Shown here in pieces: positions 23,706 to 32,388 of a stretch of DNA of 43,137 nucleotides. The DNA is from Pseudomonadales bacterium. Lineage in GTDB: Bacteria; Pseudomonadota; Gammaproteobacteria; Pseudomonadales; Azotimanducaceae. The stretch covers positions 1-43,137 of the forward strand of contig JANQOA010000092.1 in the NCBI GenBank assembly GCA_028279305.1. Direction: 5' to 3'. The notes under the pieces were generated by a model, which ran no database searches, was not told the origin of the DNA, and saw only the letters and a program-made list of their open reading frames with translations. The position numbers and the translations under genes were made by a program. Every line of letters starts with the position of its first letter. The stretch's first letter is position 1.

Positions 23706-24482
23706 AACCACCTTACACAAGCCGCCGTCCATATTGATGGCACAGCCGGTGAGATAACTCGACGCCGGGCTGGCCAGAAACAGCCCCAGATTGGCGGCCT
23801 CTTCCGCCTCCCCCATACGCCCCATGGGCAGGCGTTTGCCGGCATTGGCGACAAACTCATCCAACGATATGTTTTCGCCGCTGTTTTCGTGCATGCGGCG
23901 GATCTGGTCGCTTTTGATGAAGCCGATCAGCATCGCGTTCACTAGAATGTTATGCGGCGCGCCCTCTGCCGCCAGTACCTTGGTCAGCGCCATGCCCGCG
24001 GCGCGGGTGACCGAGGTCGGGGCGGTGCGCGCGTCGGGGTGTTTGGCGAATACGTTCAGCAGGTTGATGACCCTGCCCCACTGTTGCTGCTCCATGTGCG
24101 GCCATACCAGTCGGGTCATGCGCACCGCCGCCATCAGCTTCAGGTCGATATCCTGCTGCCATTCTTCGTCGGTGATGGTGGTAAATGGCTTGGTGGCGGA
24201 CTGGCCGGCGTTGTTGACCAGAATGTCCACCGGACCCAGCTTCGCCGCCACCGCCGCGTGGACCTCTTTGACGCTGGCCGGGTCGGAGACATCGCAACTG
24301 AACCCCTCAATGGTGCCGCCCTGGCTGCTGATCTGCGCGACGGCTTCGTCCAGCGGCCCCTGGCGCCGGGCCAGGATGGCCACCCTGGCGCCGGCCCGGC
24401 AATACGCGTCGGCCATGGCGCGTCCCAGGCCGAGGCTGCCTCCGGTAATTATGGCGGTCTTGTCAGTTAGGGAAGTGTCCAT
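23703..24482 (-). CDS. Short-chain dehydrogenase/reductase-like protein with altered active site
   Basis: The 259-residue protein is an SDR by fold: GGSLGLGRA gives the TGxxxGxG nucleotide loop, DVSDPAS the adenine-binding acidic residue, and NNAGQSA the NNAG motif. The usual catalytic Ser-Tyr-Lys set is not seen. Where Ser is expected the chain reads INLLNVFAKHP, and at the YxxxK position it reads APTSVTRAAG. It may be a non-canonical reductase or a binding protein. It converges with ptsP and lies between core genes. Confidence 0.85.
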   Translation of the reverse strand: MDTSLTDKTAIITGGSLGLGRAMADAYCRAGARVAILARRQGPLDEAVAQISSQGGTIEGFSCDVSDPASVKEVHAAVAAKLGPVDILVNNAGQSATKPFTTITDEEWQQDIDLKLMAAVRMTRLVWPHMEQQQWGRVINLLNVFAKHPDARTAPTSVTRAAGMALTKVLAAEGAPHNILVNAMLIGFIKSDQIRRMHENSGENISLDEFVANAGKRLPMGRMGEAEEAANLGLFLASPASSYLTGCAINMDGGLCKVV

Positions 24483-24514
24483 GGCGGTTTCCTGATGGTG
24501 GTCTTGGGCTGGCG

Positions 24515-25285
24515 TCAGTCAACGCTCAGCGGCACGTGGTAGTCCACCCGGCCGCTGGCTTTGCCGCCGGCCAGGAAACTCTGTTCGCTGAACTTGATAT
24601 GGTCCCGGGCCATCACCAGAGTGGTACTGGCGCGGGTGCCGTACTCGTCGCCGACAATAAAACACGGCGCGCCGCGGCGTTCCATTTCGATCGGGCGGCC
24701 GCGGTCCGGCAGCTTGTCATCCGGCGGCACGGTGTTGTCCGCCAACAGGTCAATCAGATGATCCGCGTCAAATTCACCCCGGGTAATGGTTTTCAGTTTC
24801 TGCGCACCCTGCACACACTTGGGCCACTCCGCGCCCAGTTCGGCGTTGCTGAGGCCGTAGTACCCGGGGGCCAGTATGTCCGCGGCCAGATTGCTGCTGC
24901 TGGAGTGCCGGTTGCTGGTGTACACCAAGTGCTCGCCGTCAAACACCAGCAGGTTAAAGCCGGCGAAGTCGTCACCGTTCAGGCTGCTGACATAATCCCG
25001 GCCGCTGACGTCCGACTGCAGGAAAGATTGCACCAGCAGGCCGCGGGAGCGGGCCCGGGGCTGGTCGTCGGGGTTGGAGAAATTGGTTAAGGCGGCAAAA
25101 CGGCCGCCGGTTGTGACACCCAGCCAGGTGCCGCCGGCGACCAGGTCGCGGCCGGCCAGAATGTAAGGGTGGTCCTGCCAGAAATCGGCGGCGGCGGAAT
25201 CCCGGCCGTGGAACTCATCGCGGTTGGCGGCGATCACCAGCGGCGAATCTTCCAACGTGCGGTAACCGAAAAGTATCAGGCACAT
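24515..25285 (-). CDS. NRDE/TANGO2-family protein
   Basis: The 256-residue protein has the invariant family start MCLILFGY with Cys2, then the name-giving ANRDEF, LAGRDLVAGGTWLGV and FAALTNF. TANGO2-type proteins occur in bacteria and eukaryotes; roles in heme or lipid metabolism have been proposed, but the bacterial activity is not settled. Cys2 can act as an N-terminal nucleophile in this superfamily. It is divergent from lgt. Confidence 0.92.
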   Translation of the reverse strand: MCLILFGYRTLEDSPLVIAANRDEFHGRDSAAADFWQDHPYILAGRDLVAGGTWLGVTTGGRFAALTNFSNPDDQPRARSRGLLVQSFLQSDVSGRDYVSSLNGDDFAGFNLLVFDGEHLVYTSNRHSSSSNLAADILAPGYYGLSNAELGAEWPKCVQGAQKLKTITRGEFDADHLIDLLADNTVPPDDKLPDRGRPIEMERRGAPCFIVGDEYGTRASTTLVMARDHIKFSEQSFLAGGKASGRVDYHVPLSVD

Positions 25286-25388
25286 TATGCGTTGCTGCTT
25301 AAGGTTTACTGGAGGTTTGTTTACAAAGCGGGCTAGTTTAGCACTATTCGGTTATGCTTGGCGTTTTCCGCCTGCTGAAGAACTACCC

Positions 25389-26240
25389 GTGCATTATCCC
25401 GTCATCGACCCCGTCATCGTGTCAATCGGCCCGGTAGCCCTGCGCTGGTACGGCCTGATGTACCTGGCGGGTTTTGCCGTGGTGTGGTGGCTGGGCAGGC
25501 GGCGGGCAACAACCCATCCCGGCAACTGGCAGCCCAACGACATTTCAGATCTGGTGTTCTACGGCGCCATGGGGGCGGTGTTGGGCGGGCGTATCGGCTA
25601 CGTGCTGTTTTACAACTTCGGCCTGTTTCTCGACGATCCGCTGTATCTGTTCCGTATGTGGGAAGGCGGCATGGCTTTCCACGGCGGGCTGCTGGGGGTG
25701 GCTGTGGGGGTGTGGTTGTTTGCGCGCAAAACTGGCCGGCGCTTCATCGACATCGGCGACTTCCTGGCGCCGTTGTGCCCCATCGGGCTGGGGTTCGGGC
25801 GTCTGGGGAATTTCATCAATATGGAGTTGCCGGGCCGGGTCGCGGAAGGTGCAGTTGGCCTCGTCTACAAATGTGATGCGGTGCGGGCGTTAAACCCCAT
25901 GTGTATCGGCGAATGGGAAAACGCGGCGCGCCATCCGTCACCGCTGTACCAGGCCTTTACCGAAGGCGCCCTGCTGTTTGTACTGGTCTGGCTGGTATCC
26001 GCACAGCCCAAACCCCGGGGTTTTGTAAGCGGGGTATTTCTCTGCGGCTATGCCGGGTTCCGTCTGATTACAGAATTGTTCCGCTCGCCGGACGCTCACA
26101 TCGGTTTTGTCGGTCTGGAAAGCATCGGCGGCATCACCATGGGCCAGGTTTTGTCGATACCAATGCTGATCGCTGGTATTCTGCTGATTCTCTGGTCCCG
26201 CGGACAAAAAGTTCTGCCGGCGGGTGCCAGCCCCACATAG
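25389..26240 (+). CDS. lgt: Prolipoprotein diacylglyceryl transferase
   Basis: Lgt attaches diacylglycerol to the lipobox cysteine of prolipoproteins at the inner membrane, the first step of lipoprotein maturation. Translation from GTG 25389 gives 283 residues with seven hydrophobic segments. The essential motifs are seen: RWYGLMYLAGF, the H-region AFHGGLLG, and the signature GRLGNFINMEL. The frame is open further upstream to 25287 but homology starts at VHYPVIDPV. It heads an lgt-thyA-folA operon with a gap of 24 bases to thyA, and serves the several lipoproteins predicted in this window. Confidence 0.95.
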   Translation: MHYPVIDPVIVSIGPVALRWYGLMYLAGFAVVWWLGRRRATTHPGNWQPNDISDLVFYGAMGAVLGGRIGYVLFYNFGLFLDDPLYLFRMWEGGMAFHGGLLGVAVGVWLFARKTGRRFIDIGDFLAPLCPIGLGFGRLGNFINMELPGRVAEGAVGLVYKCDAVRALNPMCIGEWENAARHPSPLYQAFTEGALLFVLVWLVSAQPKPRGFVSGVFLCGYAGFRLITELFRSPDAHIGFVGLESIGGITMGQVLSIPMLIAGILLILWSRGQKVLPAGASPT

Positions 26241-26264
26241 CACTTTTATCGTCAACGTATCGCC

Positions 26265-27059
26265 ATGAAACAATACCTCGATCTTATGCAGCACGTCCGC
26301 CAGAATGGGACGTTTAAGGGTGACCGTACCGGCACCGGCACGTACAGCGTGTTTGGTTATCAGATGCGGTTTGACCTGAATGACGGCTTCCCGCTGGTCA
26401 CCACCAAAAAGATGTTTCTCAAAGGCATCATCCACGAATTGCTGTGGTTTTTGTCCGGCTCCACCAATATCAGGTACCTGACGGATCACAACGTGCATAT
26501 CTGGGATGAATGGGCGGACGAACACGGTGAACTGGGGCCGGTGTACGGTTCCCAGTGGCGCTCCTGGCCCGGGCCGGACGGCGGTACCATCGACCAGATC
26601 AGCCGCGTGGTGCAGGACATTAAGACCAACCCGGACAGCCGGCGGCATATTGTCAGCGCCTGGAATGTGGCGGAAGTGGATAATATGGCGTTACCGCCCT
26701 GCCATACCCTGTTCCAGTTTTATGTGGCGGACGGCAAACTGTCCTGCCAGCTTTACCAGCGCAGCGCTGACATTTTCCTTGGGGTGCCGTTTAACATTGC
26801 ATCATATGCGCTGTTGACGATGATGATTGCCCAGGTTGCGGAGCTTAAGCTGGGCGACTTTGTGCACACCTTCGGTGACGCCCATCTGTACGCCAATCAC
26901 CTGGAGCAGGCTGACAAACAGCTCGGCCGCCTGCCGCTGCCGCTGCCCGCCATGACGCTGAACCCGGAAGTGAAAGATATTTTTGGCTTCAGCTACGAAG
27001 ACTTCACCCTGTCAAACTACCGCAGCCACGACGGTATTAAGGCGCCCATTGCCGTCTGA
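26265..27059 (+). CDS. thyA: Thymidylate synthase
   Basis: ThyA methylates dUMP to dTMP with methylene-tetrahydrofolate, yielding dihydrofolate. The 264-residue length is the same as in E. coli, and the nucleophile Cys146 is in [12 protein letters not shown]. Other markers are [31 protein letters not shown] and the carboxyl-terminal end APIAV. The next gene, folA, recycles its dihydrofolate product, so the pair forms a functional unit. Confidence 0.98.
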   Translation: MKQYLDLMQHVRQNGTFKGDRTGTGTYSVFGYQMRFDLNDGFPLVTTKKMFLKGIIHELLWFLSGSTNIRYLTDHNVHIWDEWADEHGELGPVYGSQWRSWPGPDGGTIDQISRVVQDIKTNPDSRRHIVSAWNVAEVDNMALPPCHTLFQFYVADGKLSCQLYQRSADIFLGVPFNIASYALLTMMIAQVAELKLGDFVHTFGDAHLYANHLEQADKQLGRLPLPLPAMTLNPEVKDIFGFSYEDFTLSNYRSHDGIKAPIAV

Positions 27060-27084
27060 GACACACAGCAGTGAAACCGGGGAT

Positions 27085-27588
27085 ATGGACGTCAGCCTGA
27101 TCTGGGCAATGTCCGAAAACAGGGTCATCGGACGGAGCAACAGTCTGCCCTGGCGGCTGCCCGACGATATGCGGAATTTCATGCGCGTGACCATGGGCAA
27201 GCCGGTGATCATGGGCCGCAAAACACTTGAGAGTATGAAAGCGCCGTTGCCCGGGCGCACCAACATTGTGCTGACCCGGGACAGCCGCTGGCAGCGGGAC
27301 GGCGTGGTGGTTTTGCACCAGCTGCAGGATGCCCTGGCACGGGCGGAGCAGCAATGCCTTATCGACGCTCAAACTGAAGCAATGGTGGCTGGCGGTGCGG
27401 ATATTTATGCGTTGACTCTGCCATTGGCCACCCGGCTCTACATCACCCATGTGCATGCGGAGGTGGAGGGTGACGTGTACTTTCCGGAGTTTGATCTCAG
27501 CCGCTGGCGGCTGCAGAGCAAGGTTGAAGGCGCGGCGGATGAGCGCCACTCCGCCGCTTACACCATGGCGGTATATACCCGCGCCTAG
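27085..27588 (+). CDS. folA: Dihydrofolate reductase
   Basis: The 167-residue enzyme reduces dihydrofolate to tetrahydrofolate with NADPH. Visible motifs are SLIWAMSENRVIGRSNSLPWRLPDDM, which contains the substrate-binding acidic residue, KPVIMGRKTLESM, and the nucleotide-binding VAGGADIYALTLP. ATG 27085 is preceded by a GGGGA-type site. The gene follows thyA by 25 bases. Confidence 0.96.
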   Translation: MDVSLIWAMSENRVIGRSNSLPWRLPDDMRNFMRVTMGKPVIMGRKTLESMKAPLPGRTNIVLTRDSRWQRDGVVVLHQLQDALARAEQQCLIDAQTEAMVAGGADIYALTLPLATRLYITHVHAEVEGDVYFPEFDLSRWRLQSKVEGAADERHSAAYTMAVYTRA

Positions 27589-27615
27589 GGTCCGCGGCCC
27601 GGTCTGTTGATTGTC

Positions 27616-28035
27616 CTATTGATTGAGGCGGGCCAGCCAACTGCCGTCCATCGGCAATTCCTGCCAGCTGTCCGAGGGTAAATTCTCCGCTGTAACCACC
27701 CACTTATTGAACGCCCCGGCACGGCTGATCAGCACCCGGTTCAGGCGCAGCGCACCGGCAGCCAGGTTGAAAATCTCATCCCGGCCGCGCTGAATGTCGC
27801 AGGAACCTTTGTCCAGCGATTTCAGGGTGGCGGCAAACGCGGTTTTGTCTACCGCAGCCACCCGGTAAGCGCACTGATCACCCTGCATGTCCAGCAACTC
27901 CAGCAGGTAACCGGTACCGCAGCTTGCGCAGGTGGCCAGTGCCTCCGCCGGATACACCTGCATCGCCAGCACCCGGTCGACGTTCAACTCCGGGGCGCCG
28001 GGCGGCTCAATGTGCGCACATGCTTTGGCTGTCAT
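27616..28035 (-). CDS. Conserved hypothetical protein
   Basis: I do not recognise a function. From ATG 28035 the protein has about 139 residues and no signal peptide. A CASCG pair and other cysteines (ACAH, DQCAYR, GSCDIQRG) might bind metal. The frame stays open upstream, but that stretch overlaps the start of the divergent peptidase gene, so the shorter protein is preferred. It converges with folA and is divergent from the S9 peptidase, with only 46 bases between the two starts. Confidence 0.6.
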   Translation of the reverse strand: MTAKACAHIEPPGAPELNVDRVLAMQVYPAEALATCASCGTGYLLELLDMQGDQCAYRVAAVDKTAFAATLKSLDKGSCDIQRGRDEIFNLAAGALRLNRVLISRAGAFNKWVVTAENLPSDSWQELPMDGSWLARLNQ

Positions 28036-28081
28036 GTTGAATCTGATAGGGTCCGGGCTGGTTTTGGATGTAGTTGAGTTC

Positions 28082-30076
28082 ATGTATTTCAGCACCATTG
28101 ATCGCGCTTTTTCAACCCGCTTGGCGGCGCTGGCGGTGTGCCTGCTGCCGCTCCTGTCTGTGGCTGCCGTGGCGGCGGCGGAAGCACCCCCGCAGGGTAC
28201 CGTGGCGGTGCCTGCCAATATCCAGACCCGGGACGTACCGCCCTTGCCCGCGGCACTGCAGCAACGTCTGCAGCGTTACGGCCACACCCGGGGTGCTTTT
28301 CTGCTCGGCTGGCAGGGTGACAGCCTGCTAATCAGCACCCGTTTTGCCGAAACCGAACAGCTGCACAGGGTGGACGGGCCGCTGGCATACCGGCAGCAGC
28401 TCACTTACCTGGATGAGCCTCTGGGCGGCCTGGCGGTGCCCAGGGGCGGGGCAAAAGACCAGGCCATCTTAAGCTGGGATGTGGGGGGTTCGGAGTTCAG
28501 ACAGCTGTTCCTGTTTGATCTGCATAGCGGCCGCAGCCGCATGGTCAGCGACGGCCGCTCATTGTATGACGATGTGATCTGGGCGGCCGACGAACAGAGC
28601 TTCATTTATGTCACCACCGAACGTAACGGGCGCAACTGGGATATTCACCGTCAGGATCTGCAGGGCAATATCACGGTGTTGCTGGAAACCGAGCAGGGTT
28701 ACTGGTATCCGGTGGACTGGTCGGCGGACGGGCAGCGGCTGTTGATCAAGCACCGCGTGTCCATTAACGAATCTTCAATTCACGAATTGGATTTGTCAGA
28801 TAAACGGTCCGGGCTGCAGCGGTTGCTGGGCGGTGCCCCGGGGGTGGCCATCGGCGACGCCAAATACGCCAATGACGGCGGCATCTACTTCACGTCGGAT
28901 GAGGGCACGGAACAGTTGCAGCTACGCCGCCTGAACCGGGACAGCGGCGAGATCAGCGTCATTAATCCGGAGCGGCGGTGGGGAGTGGAAGGTTTTGTAC
29001 TTTCACCGGCAGGTGACAAGCTCGCGTACAGCATAAACGCGGGCGGCTTGTCGCAGCTTAAAGTGGTGTCGGTGCCGCGGCACCGTGCCGTCCCGGTACC
29101 GCAATTGCCGGCCGGCATCATCCTGTCACTGAGTTTTGCGGGTGACGGTAACCGGCTGGGGGTCAGCATCAATAGTGCGGTGTCACCCACGGACGTCTAC
29201 GTTGTGGATCTGGCGGAAGCCAGCGCCCGGCGCTGGACCCGCAGCGAGGTAGGCGGCCTGGATACCAGCCGGTTTGTTGATGCGCGGCTGATAGAGTATC
29301 CAAGCTTCGACGGCCGTAACATCCCGGCCTTTGTGTTTCAGCCTCCCGGCGCCGGGCCGCACCCGGTTGTCATCCTGATTCACGGCGGCCCGGAAGCCCA
29401 GTACAGGCCTTACTTTTCCACCACCGTGCAGTCTTATGTGAACGAAATGGGCGTCGCGGTCATTGCCCCCAACGTGCGCGGCTCCAACGGCTATGGTAAG
29501 TCGTATCTGCAGTTGGACAACGGCAAGCTGCGCGAGGACTCCGTGCGCGACATCGGCGCATTGCTGGACTGGCTGCAGACCCGGGAACAGTTTGACAGCA
29601 GCCGGGTAGCGGTCATGGGCGGCTCTTACGGCGGCTACATGGTGCTGGCCAGCATGGTGCACTTTGGCGAGCGGCTGACCGCTGCGGTGGAAAGTGTCGG
29701 CATCAGCAACTTCGTTACCTTCCTGGAAAACACTCAGCCTTACCGTCAGGACATGCGCCGGGTGGAATACGGTGACGAAAGAGTGCCGGAGATGCGGACT
29801 TTTCTGCAGGGCATCTCGCCGCTGAACCACGTGGACAAAATGGTCACGCCGGTGTTGATCTCCCAGGGAGCCAACGATCCGCGGGTGCCCGCCAGCGAAA
29901 GTGAACAGATGCGTGAGGCGCTGAGCCGCCGGGGAATACCGGTGTGGTATATTCTGGCGCTGGATGAAGGTCACGGTTTCCGCAAAAAAGTTAACCGCGA
30001 CTATGACCGGCTGGCGAAGTTCGCCTTCCTGGAAGCGTACCTCACCGGGGACTCCCGGGTATCACAAGGGAATTAA
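28082..30076 (+). CDS. S9-family prolyl oligopeptidase-type serine peptidase
   Basis: The 664-residue protein has a signal peptide (ends near VAAAEA), a seven-bladed propeller-like region (repeats such as SWDVGGSEFRQLFLFDL, GRNWDIHRQDL), and a C-terminal catalytic domain. Active-site residues are Ser515 in GGSYGGYM, Asp599 in GANDPRV and His631 in DEGHGF. It should degrade peptides in the periplasm. It begins the run of plus-strand genes that continues with the AcoX-like gene seven bases later. Confidence 0.93.
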   Translation: MYFSTIDRAFSTRLAALAVCLLPLLSVAAVAAAEAPPQGTVAVPANIQTRDVPPLPAALQQRLQRYGHTRGAFLLGWQGDSLLISTRFAETEQLHRVDGPLAYRQQLTYLDEPLGGLAVPRGGAKDQAILSWDVGGSEFRQLFLFDLHSGRSRMVSDGRSLYDDVIWAADEQSFIYVTTERNGRNWDIHRQDLQGNITVLLETEQGYWYPVDWSADGQRLLIKHRVSINESSIHELDLSDKRSGLQRLLGGAPGVAIGDAKYANDGGIYFTSDEGTEQLQLRRLNRDSGEISVINPERRWGVEGFVLSPAGDKLAYSINAGGLSQLKVVSVPRHRAVPVPQLPAGIILSLSFAGDGNRLGVSINSAVSPTDVYVVDLAEASARRWTRSEVGGLDTSRFVDARLIEYPSFDGRNIPAFVFQPPGAGPHPVVILIHGGPEAQYRPYFSTTVQSYVNEMGVAVIAPNVRGSNGYGKSYLQLDNGKLREDSVRDIGALLDWLQTREQFDSSRVAVMGGSYGGYMVLASMVHFGERLTAAVESVGISNFVTFLENTQPYRQDMRRVEYGDERVPEMRTFLQGISPLNHVDKMVTPVLISQGANDPRVPASESEQMREALSRRGIPVWYILALDEGHGFRKKVNRDYDRLAKFAFLEAYLTGDSRVSQGN

Positions 30077-30082
30077 CGTTGC

Positions 30083-31105
30083 ATGAGTAATGGCAAACTG
30101 GGGTTGGTGGTCAACCCCATGTCAGGCCGGGACGTGCGCCGCCTGGCGGCCCGCGCCACCAACATGACCCACGAAGCCAAGCGCGATATCGTGGCTCGGG
30201 TGGCCGCCGGCGCGGATGCCATGGGGGTCACCGACATTTATATCACCCGTGAGCCGTTCCGCATTGCCTCCATGGCGCTGGAACACATGGGGTTAGATGC
30301 GAGGGTGCATGTGGTGGAGCACGAATTAGCCAATGATGCCTCCGACACCCACCGCACTGCAGCGGCGTTCCGCGATGCCGGCTGCGGTACCTTTGTGTCC
30401 CTGGGCGGCGACGGCACCAACCGCGCCATTGTCAGGGTGTGCCCGGACGTTGACCTGGTGCCCCTTTCCACCGGCACCAACAATGTGTTTCCGGTTCTGG
30501 TCGAGCCCACCGTGGCCGGCATGGTGGCGGGCCTGAATGCCTGCGGAAAATTCCCCGCCGATGCGGGCATCAAACAGCGGGTAAAAGTGCTGCGGGTGCA
30601 GATGCCCCAGGGCAGGGACGTTGGGCTGATTGATGCTGTGTTGCTGCGCAACGACCACACCGGCAACCTGCTGCCTTTCAACACCAGCAAGATAGAGCAG
30701 ATTCTGCTCACCCGCGCGGAACCTAACTCCATTGGCATGTCCCCTATCGGCGGGCTCATTCATCCGGTTTATGCGCAAGATGACTTTGGACTGCTGCTGC
30801 ACATCGATCCCGGCGCCCCGCCCATGCTGGCGCCGGTATCACCCGGCCTGTTCAGCCCGGTGCATGTTTCCCGGATGGATGAAATGGCTTTTGATGTGTC
30901 GGTGCCGTTCCGCGGCCCCGGCGTCATAGCACTGGACGGCGACCGCGATTTGAAGCTGCGCCAGGGTGAACATGCCAGCGTGGCGATCCGCCGCGACGGA
31001 CCCTGGGTGATCGATGTGGAAGCAGCTATGCGCTGGGCTGTGGCCCAGGGTATTATGGCGCCCGCACACCTCACCCCAACTACTGCAGGCGCACACCAGG
31101 AATGA
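30083..31105 (+). CDS. AcoX-like protein of the ATP-NAD kinase/DAG kinase superfamily
   Basis: The 340-residue protein contains GKLGLVVNPMSG near its start and the kinase loop SLGGDGTNRAIV, followed by LSTGTNNVFP, both typical of the NAD kinase/diacylglycerol kinase fold and of the AcoX group found with acetoin genes. No acetoin dehydrogenase genes are present here. Phosphorylation of NAD(H) or another small molecule is likely but unproven. Its stop overlaps the fabV start by four bases (ATGA), so the two are translationally coupled. Confidence 0.85.
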   Translation: MSNGKLGLVVNPMSGRDVRRLAARATNMTHEAKRDIVARVAAGADAMGVTDIYITREPFRIASMALEHMGLDARVHVVEHELANDASDTHRTAAAFRDAGCGTFVSLGGDGTNRAIVRVCPDVDLVPLSTGTNNVFPVLVEPTVAGMVAGLNACGKFPADAGIKQRVKVLRVQMPQGRDVGLIDAVLLRNDHTGNLLPFNTSKIEQILLTRAEPNSIGMSPIGGLIHPVYAQDDFGLLLHIDPGAPPMLAPVSPGLFSPVHVSRMDEMAFDVSVPFRGPGVIALDGDRDLKLRQGEHASVAIRRDGPWVIDVEAAMRWAVAQGIMAPAHLTPTTAGAHQE

Positions 31106-32304
31106 TTGTAAAACCCCGTATCCGCGGCTTTATCTGTACCACCGCCCACCCCACCGGCTGCAAGGCCAGCGTTGACGGACAGGTGGACTATGTGCGCGGC
31201 GCCGGCGCCATCTCCGCCGGGGAGCTGAACAACGTACTGGTGCTAGGATGTTCCGCCGGTTACGGTCTGGCCTGCCGCATTGTCTCCGCTTTCGGCTGCG
31301 GTGCAAACACCCTGGGGGTGTCTTTTGAAAAACTGCCGGAAGGTAACCGTACCGCTTCCGCCGGCTGGTATAACAACATCGCTTTTGAAGACGCCGCCCA
31401 GGCTGAGGGCCTGTACGCAAAAACTCTCGACGGTGATGCCTTTGCCGACGAGATGCGGACCCGGGTGATTGAAACGATCAACCGGGATCTGGTGCAGGCC
31501 GGCAAGGGCAAAATAGATCTGGTGGTCTACAGTCTCGCCTCCCCCGTGCGCCAGCATCCAAAAACCGGCACCCTGCACCGTTCCGCCATCAAGCCCCTGG
31601 GCGAAGCGCTGGATATCAAGTCCGTGCACGTTGACCGTGGTGAGGTGATTCAGGTGAACCTGGAACCCGCCACCCCGGAAGAAACCGCTGATACGGTGGC
31701 GGTGATGGGTGGCGAAGACTGGGAATTCTGGATGGATGCTCTGCAGGATGCGGACGTGCTGGCCCCGGGCTGCCGCACCGTGGCGTTTACCTATATCGGC
31801 ACGGAGTTAACCTGGCCCATTTACTGGGAAGGCACCCTGGGCCAGGCTAAGCTCGACCTGGACCGTGCCAGCCGGGCCATTTCCGGCAAGCTGGCCGGGT
31901 TGGGCGGCGAAGCCCGGGTGGCGGTACTGAAAGCCATTGTCAGCCAGGCCAGCTCCGCCATTCCGGTTGTGCCGCTGTATGTCGCCTTATTGTTTAAGGT
32001 GATGAAAGAGCAGGGCATTCACGAGGATATTATCAGCCACATTCACCGCTTATTCGCCACCCAGCTGAAGCAAGGCAGTGAACTGCGGCTGGACGAAGAC
32101 GGCCGCATCCGCATGGATGATGTGGAGCTCAGCGAAGCGGTACAGCAGGAGGTGCAACGCCGCTGGCCGCTGGTGGACAGCAGCAATCTGGACGAGTTGG
32201 GTGACCTGTCCGGGTTCCGCGAGGACTTTCTGAAGATCTTCGGCTTTGGCTTTGCCGGGGTTGACTACGACGCTGACGTGGACCCGGTCATGGGACGGGT
32301 CTGA
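31102..32304 (+). CDS. fabV: Trans-2-enoyl-ACP/CoA reductase FabV
   Basis: FabV reduces enoyl-ACP (or enoyl-CoA) with NADH in the last step of each fatty-acid elongation cycle and is naturally triclosan-tolerant. The 400-residue length is normal. The nucleotide loop is LGCSAGYGL, and the catalytic Tyr-X8-Lys motif is exact, Tyr241 to Lys250 in YWEGTLGQAK. The N-terminal MIVKPRIRGFICTTAHPTGC is diagnostic. Coupling to the AcoX-like kinase gene suggests shared control of NAD(H) and fatty-acid reduction. Confidence 0.96.
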   Translation: MIVKPRIRGFICTTAHPTGCKASVDGQVDYVRGAGAISAGELNNVLVLGCSAGYGLACRIVSAFGCGANTLGVSFEKLPEGNRTASAGWYNNIAFEDAAQAEGLYAKTLDGDAFADEMRTRVIETINRDLVQAGKGKIDLVVYSLASPVRQHPKTGTLHRSAIKPLGEALDIKSVHVDRGEVIQVNLEPATPEETADTVAVMGGEDWEFWMDALQDADVLAPGCRTVAFTYIGTELTWPIYWEGTLGQAKLDLDRASRAISGKLAGLGGEARVAVLKAIVSQASSAIPVVPLYVALLFKVMKEQGIHEDIISHIHRLFATQLKQGSELRLDEDGRIRMDDVELSEAVQQEVQRRWPLVDSSNLDELGDLSGFREDFLKIFGFGFAGVDYDADVDPVMGRV

Positions 32305-32388
32305 CTTACCCGCTGCAGGGCTGAACCCGCACGCCGGCCACAACCGGCAACCGCTGTTGCGGAGATTGCCGCCGGCTAACATGGTGGT

